A stretch of DNA of 60,000 bases from Cryptomeria japonica (Eukaryota > Streptophyta > Pinopsida > Cupressales > Cupressaceae): positions 716,927,867-716,987,866 of the forward strand of contig NC_081413.1 of NCBI RefSeq assembly GCF_030272615.1, read 5' to 3'. Positions 56,426-60,000 of the stretch are shown here, piece after piece (within the stretch, counting starts at the first letter, position 1; each line of letters begins with the position of its first letter). The translations under genes were made by a program, and so were the position numbers. The notes under the pieces are model-generated. The model did no database searches, was not told the origin of the DNA, and saw only the letters and a list, made by a program, of their open reading frames with translations.

Positions 56426-57832
56426 GAGAAGTATAGTACAAAGGAGCAGTGTGGGTGCCCCCCCTTAAGATTTCAACATAGTTTAATGTTGATATATTAA
56501 GGAAAGAAGAACAAGGATACCTACCTTCATCACAAAGAAGATATCTGCCATGCAATGTCATAAATCCAAGCAAGAGAAGGAATACTCTTCAAGCAAGGAT
56601 AAGATAGTTGAAAAGAGATATCTTGTTGTAAGTGTAAAGGTGATCCTTGGAGGAGAAGAGATCTTTGTTCAAAAGACCTCTACCCCCAAGAGGATTTGTC
56701 TTAGACAAATATAACATCTTCTATAACAAGAAAAGGAAAGAACAAGAATGCAATCCTTCCTCCTATTTCTAGGTGAAAGGGATTCTTGATGAGGGATGAA
56801 TTGTGTTTAGCCTCCAAAGGGATGGTTGGATTTATCATAGATGTACATTACCAAGTGTAAAAAGAGGTCATAGTCAAGGATTAACACTTCTTGTATAAGA
56901 GAGAATCCTTAAGCCAATAACCAACAATTCTGCACAAGGAATGACATCAAGTAATAGAACTCACACCATCCACTTAATAGGGTAAAGTGGATCCCTAGAG
57001 AAAGAGAAAGAGAAGGATAATTGCCCCCCAATCTAAGGGACAATGAGAAGAGCTTACACAACCTACTAGAGAGAGATTAAACATAAGCAATAAACTTGCA
57101 TGTACACATGCAAGAAAAGACATTAGTAAATGTAAAATACTCATCTCAAGAAGTGGTAATCTTTGAAAAGAAGAGAGAAAAAGAATCATACATTCCCCAA
57201 GGGGGATTAATCATAAAAGAATACCATTGTAACAAATGATAATCACATATGAAAAAAGCAGCCCCTAAAGAAAATGATAAAAAGGGAAAGGAGCGAAGAT
57301 TCTTGTCCACCAACTGAGGAGAACTAGGAGAAATATTACACATTTTCTGATGGTGATTAGTTTCAAGTAATATATTGTCCTAGTGGAACAAATCCTCTTA
57401 AGGAAAATGATACATACCTCCCAAGAGATCATTCCTTGCTAAGGGGCATATCATACTTGCAAATAATCGAAACCATAGAAAAGGTAATATTTCCAAGAGA
57501 ATGAAGGAAAGAGAAAAAGTGCAGTAGTCATTAAAGATGATCCTCTCCAAGCAAAGAGGAAAACCAAAGAACAATTATATACTCACAAAAGAATAACCCT
57601 ATGCAAGAAAAGAGATCTAATAATGAATATTGCACAAAGGTATAGATAAATGTATATAGAAAGAAGAAGAAAAATGGACTACATGTTGCTGCCCCAAAGT
57701 ATGTTAAAATGAAATAATACCATCACTAATGATAAAGAGCCCTCGGTAAATGGGCTAATTATGCCATAGAGTGAAGAGCAACATGAAGGGAAAGGAAGTG
57801 CTAAGGCACGATGTTTTTACCAAGAAAGACAA

Positions 57833-58375
57833 CTAGATCTTCTGAGAGACAAATGTGTGCAAGATCATATTGTAGTTGAAGAAATTCTTAAATGCACAAC
57901 ATTTTCCAATAGAATGTGAATATAAATCATGAAAAATGCAATATTCAATACCTTTGACTTGCTTCAGATTTTTGTTTTTATTTTGAGAAGGAAAGGAAAT
58001 GTTCTTGTCATATTTCAAACTCCAATAGATTCTTGTAGCTAATCTGTTAGGATGGTAAATATCATCTTCCCATGAAGAAGAAGGTTTGTTAGAAGAAGGA
58101 GTTTCATTATCCATAATTCTAAGTTTGCCACTATCTATGCCATTTTGAACAGATTTTTGAAAATAAAGGAAATCATCAACATTATGGTCATGGCTTTGAT
58201 GAAATGAACAAAAAGGATGCTTTGAAGAAGAAGCATTCTTGCGGGCTCTCTTGAATTGTTGTTTTTGAAGGTAATCTTTAAAGTTTTGAAGTCTAAGGAA
58301 TTCGTCCATAGAAAGAGGGTACCACTTCCTAGGTCTCTTGTAGTAGTTTGTGTAGGAGGGTTTATAGGGACACAA
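57833..58375 (-). pseudogene. Element B protein, C-terminal part (knuckle-like His/Cys motifs)
   Basis: This frame overlaps the end of the upstream one and is its probable original continuation after a frameshift near 58380. It reads KRPRKWYPLSMDEFLRLQNF, then two Gag-type Cys/His blocks, FCSFHQSHDHNVDDFLYF (the expected late Cys is missing) and YCIFHDLYSHSIGKCCAF. These resemble the C-x-F/Y-H-x-x-x-x-H-x-x-x-x-C motifs of Tat-type Gag, presumably for nucleic-acid binding. No protease or polymerase follows. Confidence 0.6.
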
Positions 58376-59199
58376 ATTCCATGCTCAAATTTCCCAATTC
58401 CTTGTCCTTTAAAACCTTGTTTTGTAATTATATGAAAGCCATGACTATAAGAATGTTGCAATTGACTAGATGGAGGAACAAGATCATGAATTTCTTTGAA
58501 ATATGATGTATAAGGAGGTAGAAACGGATGTGTAGATGAAGGAGGAGTATCATATGGGATGAGAATCTCTTTGCCTTTATCAAGCTTATCCTTTTTGGAA
58601 GATTGGGGAAGAACATCTTCATCATCTAAAAGCTCATTTTTAGTGATTTCTATGCGAGGAGAAAGGTCATGAATAAAATGCATGACATCTTCCTCTCTAC
58701 ATAGATTTTGATGTCGAAGATAGGCCTTAGGAGAATAAGGAGGATCTAAAGATGTAAGAATGTTGATATTGTCATATTTCCCCCCTTGCTCCAGGGCATG
58801 CGTAGAAGAAGAAGATGGATCCATATTACCTTCCAATGCTTGCTCTCTTATAGAAAGATCATTAGGTAAAGCATTAGATCTCATTTCTTTCACACAAGAT
58901 ACTCTTGGAGGGGTACAAAGATTAGGATCTCTAGGTTTAGGATCTACAAAAGCTTTAAGGTGATTAACACAGGAAATGCATGTTGTTAACACCATCACCA
59001 TAATGCAACATAAATGATAGATGAAAGCATTGAGATCTAATAATTTGGAAATCCTAACAACACAATATGACCAAGTGCTATGAAGAAATAGAAGCAACAA
59101 GAAATGGAAGAAACTCTTATCCGACACATGATAAATATATGCAAAAATTAATGTAATCACATGTGAAAGAGAAAGTAAATCCAATTTATTAATTGCCAT
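58135..59199 (-). CDS. Element B protein, N-terminal part: hydrophobic segments, G-patch
   Basis: A 354-codon open frame from ATG 59199, 640 bases inside the primer-binding site. The N-terminal 90 residues hold two or three strongly hydrophobic stretches (SHVITLIFAYIYHV, FFHFLLLLFLHS, FIYHLCCIMVMVLTTC), which could be membrane segments. A charged, proline-rich middle follows. A G-patch-like stretch (GFHIITKQGFKGQGIGKFEH, at about residues 255-280) comes next. Beyond about residue 275 the frame is probably shifted away from the original, which continues in the overlapping frame at 58375. No family was recognised as a whole. It could be a highly diverged Gag or a captured gene. Confidence 0.6.
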   Translation of the reverse strand: MAINKLDLLSLSHVITLIFAYIYHVSDKSFFHFLLLLFLHSTWSYCVVRISKLLDLNAFIYHLCCIMVMVLTTCISCVNHLKAFVDPKPRDPNLCTPPRVSCVKEMRSNALPNDLSIREQALEGNMDPSSSSTHALEQGGKYDNINILTSLDPPYSPKAYLRHQNLCREEDVMHFIHDLSPRIEITKNELLDDEDVLPQSSKKDKLDKGKEILIPYDTPPSSTHPFLPPYTSYFKEIHDLVPPSSQLQHSYSHGFHIITKQGFKGQGIGKFEHGICVPINPPTQTTTRDLGSGTLFLWTNSLDFKTLKITFKNNNSREPARMLLLQSILFVHFIKAMTIMLMISFIFKNLFKMA

Positions 59200-59837
59200 T
59201 AAAAGTCTCTTAAGTGAAATTTGAATTTACTCGAAAAGCATATCTAAAATTAGGACCATTCTATGAAAATTAATTTTAAGATGTGAATTGGATGAATTTT
59301 GAATTTGTGTTTGACCTTAGAGAGTGTTAAAATTGATAAAGTATGCCGATTTTATGGATTTAAGCAGAAAAATATAGTCAATTCCATCTCTCGAAATTTC
59401 GGGAAAAAAGTCGAGGATCGTGGCGGGAACACACAATCTGACCAACTTTTTTCAAAATTTTCAGGGATGATAGAGATTATGATTTTAATGCGGAATCCAA
59501 AAAAAACAACTGATTTGGAGATGTCTAGATCGGTCAAACTTGCAGTGAAAGGTTGAAAATGAAAAGATGTTAAAAATTAGGGTTTTATGGTTTAACCATT
59601 GAATTTTCAGAATAAAAAGACATAATTGATTTGCAATTTTGAAATAGAAATCAGATCTGAAATAAGCAATTAAATTTTTACACCTCACAAGCTTAATTTT
59701 CTCAAAATGAAAAATTAGAGTTTTTATGCAATTAACCTCTAAAATTTGCAAATAGATCAAACTTGGAAATGAAAATTTGAAATTCAAATTGCAATTAATC
59801 AGATCTAAGAATGAGAAATCAGAATTAACGTGTAAGA

Positions 59838-59851
59838 CGTCGGGTTCACCA
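59838..59851 (-). other. Element B candidate primer-binding site
   Basis: Minus-strand TGGTGAACCCGACG begins with the TGG expected for pairing with a tRNA CCA end and is three bases from the LTR. It is not the initiator-Met type used by C, D and E; the tRNA was not assigned. Confidence 0.6.
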
Positions 59852-59854
59852 AAA

Positions 59855-60000
59855 TGTAAAGTGGAATATTGGATCCTAGTGACTCCCCACCTAGGAGAGA
59901 GAAAGGAAGCCACTATGATGATTTTCACTTGGAGAGGAACTTTACATTCAAAAGAGGGGTTGAATCCACTAGATCTAAATCTGAGGGAAACAAGGATGTG
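59855..60000 (-). repeat. Element B 5' LTR, start only
   Basis: Matches 54147-54292 at about 92% by eye and runs off the window. Confidence 0.82.

Larger units (their letters stand above)
55375..57832 (-). other. Element B non-coding region between gene and 3' LTR
   Basis: 2.4 kb of purine-rich sequence without a recognisable frame, but with two tandem arrays (listed separately). Ogre/Tat-like elements often carry such variable, repeat-rich 3' untranslated regions. Confidence 0.6.
54147..60000 (-). mobile_element. Element B: non-autonomous LTR element with G-patch/knuckle protein (runs off the window)
   Basis: Direct repeats begin with TGTAAAGTG at 54147 and 59855 (plus orientation) and are about 92% identical over the 146 bp visible in both. 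On the minus strand a candidate primer-binding site TGGTGAACCCGACG (59851-59838) lies three bases from the right copy. The left copy ends at 55374 (gaaactaca), next to a polypurine tract (minus aaagtgggggtaaa). So 54147-55374 is the 3' LTR and the 5' LTR starts at 59855. The 4.5-kb interior has one broken protein gene and 2.4 kb of repeats. No protease, reverse transcriptase or integrase was found. Confidence 0.8.

Overview
The window reads as part of a large, repeat-choked seed-plant nuclear genome: one fragment of an ordinary intron-containing plant gene, and otherwise long terminal repeat (LTR) retrotransposons of many ages, several nested in one another. LTR lengths, intron-resident LTRs, low gene density and the mix of Ty1/copia and Ty3/gypsy lineages suggest a gymnosperm, but this is an inference and no marker here proves it. 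No rRNA, tRNA, CRISPR or bacterial-type signal was seen.

Region by region. 1-3073: the last three exons of a p24 beta-2 type (emp24/gp25L/p24) cargo-receptor gene on the + strand, with a diverged LTR in the intron before them. 3074-18729: a retroelement graveyard holding an LTR with a 200-bp tandem duplication, a gutted chromovirus (7087-9110), several AT-rich tandem arrays, a minus-strand copia-like element without coding capacity (14080-16351), a chromovirus integrase tail plus 3' LTR (17040-17232 and beyond), and a complete 373-bp miniature LTR element (17773-18145). 18730-25043: a minus-strand LTR element ('E') without reverse transcriptase, carrying a coiled-coil/four-zinc-knuckle Gag-like frame and a long unrecognised second frame.

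25947-38009: a broken plant-mobile-domain (PMD) gene on the + strand. It was split first by an LTR that is now solo (28608-29665, 5-bp target duplication) and 20 bp further on by a 7.9-kb minus-strand copia element ('D', 29691-37626). D itself received a 548-bp retroposed insert inside its reverse transcriptase, flanked by a 17-bp target duplication.

38010-60000: a minus-strand Ty3/gypsy element of Tat/Ogre type ('A') with gag, protease, G-patch, reverse transcriptase, two RNase H domains and integrase. It is interrupted in its last integrase codons by a complete copia element on the + strand ('C', 39983-47786, target duplication tagta), and in gag by a non-autonomous LTR element ('B', 54147 to beyond 60000) that carries a membrane-segment/G-patch/knuckle protein and several tandem arrays.

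The genes do not work together as an operon. The order of events is legible from reading frames that rejoin when the insertions are removed. The best candidates for something undescribed are the pol-less elements E and B with their unrecognised proteins, the miniature LTR element with a 55-bp interior, and the retroposed insert in D.
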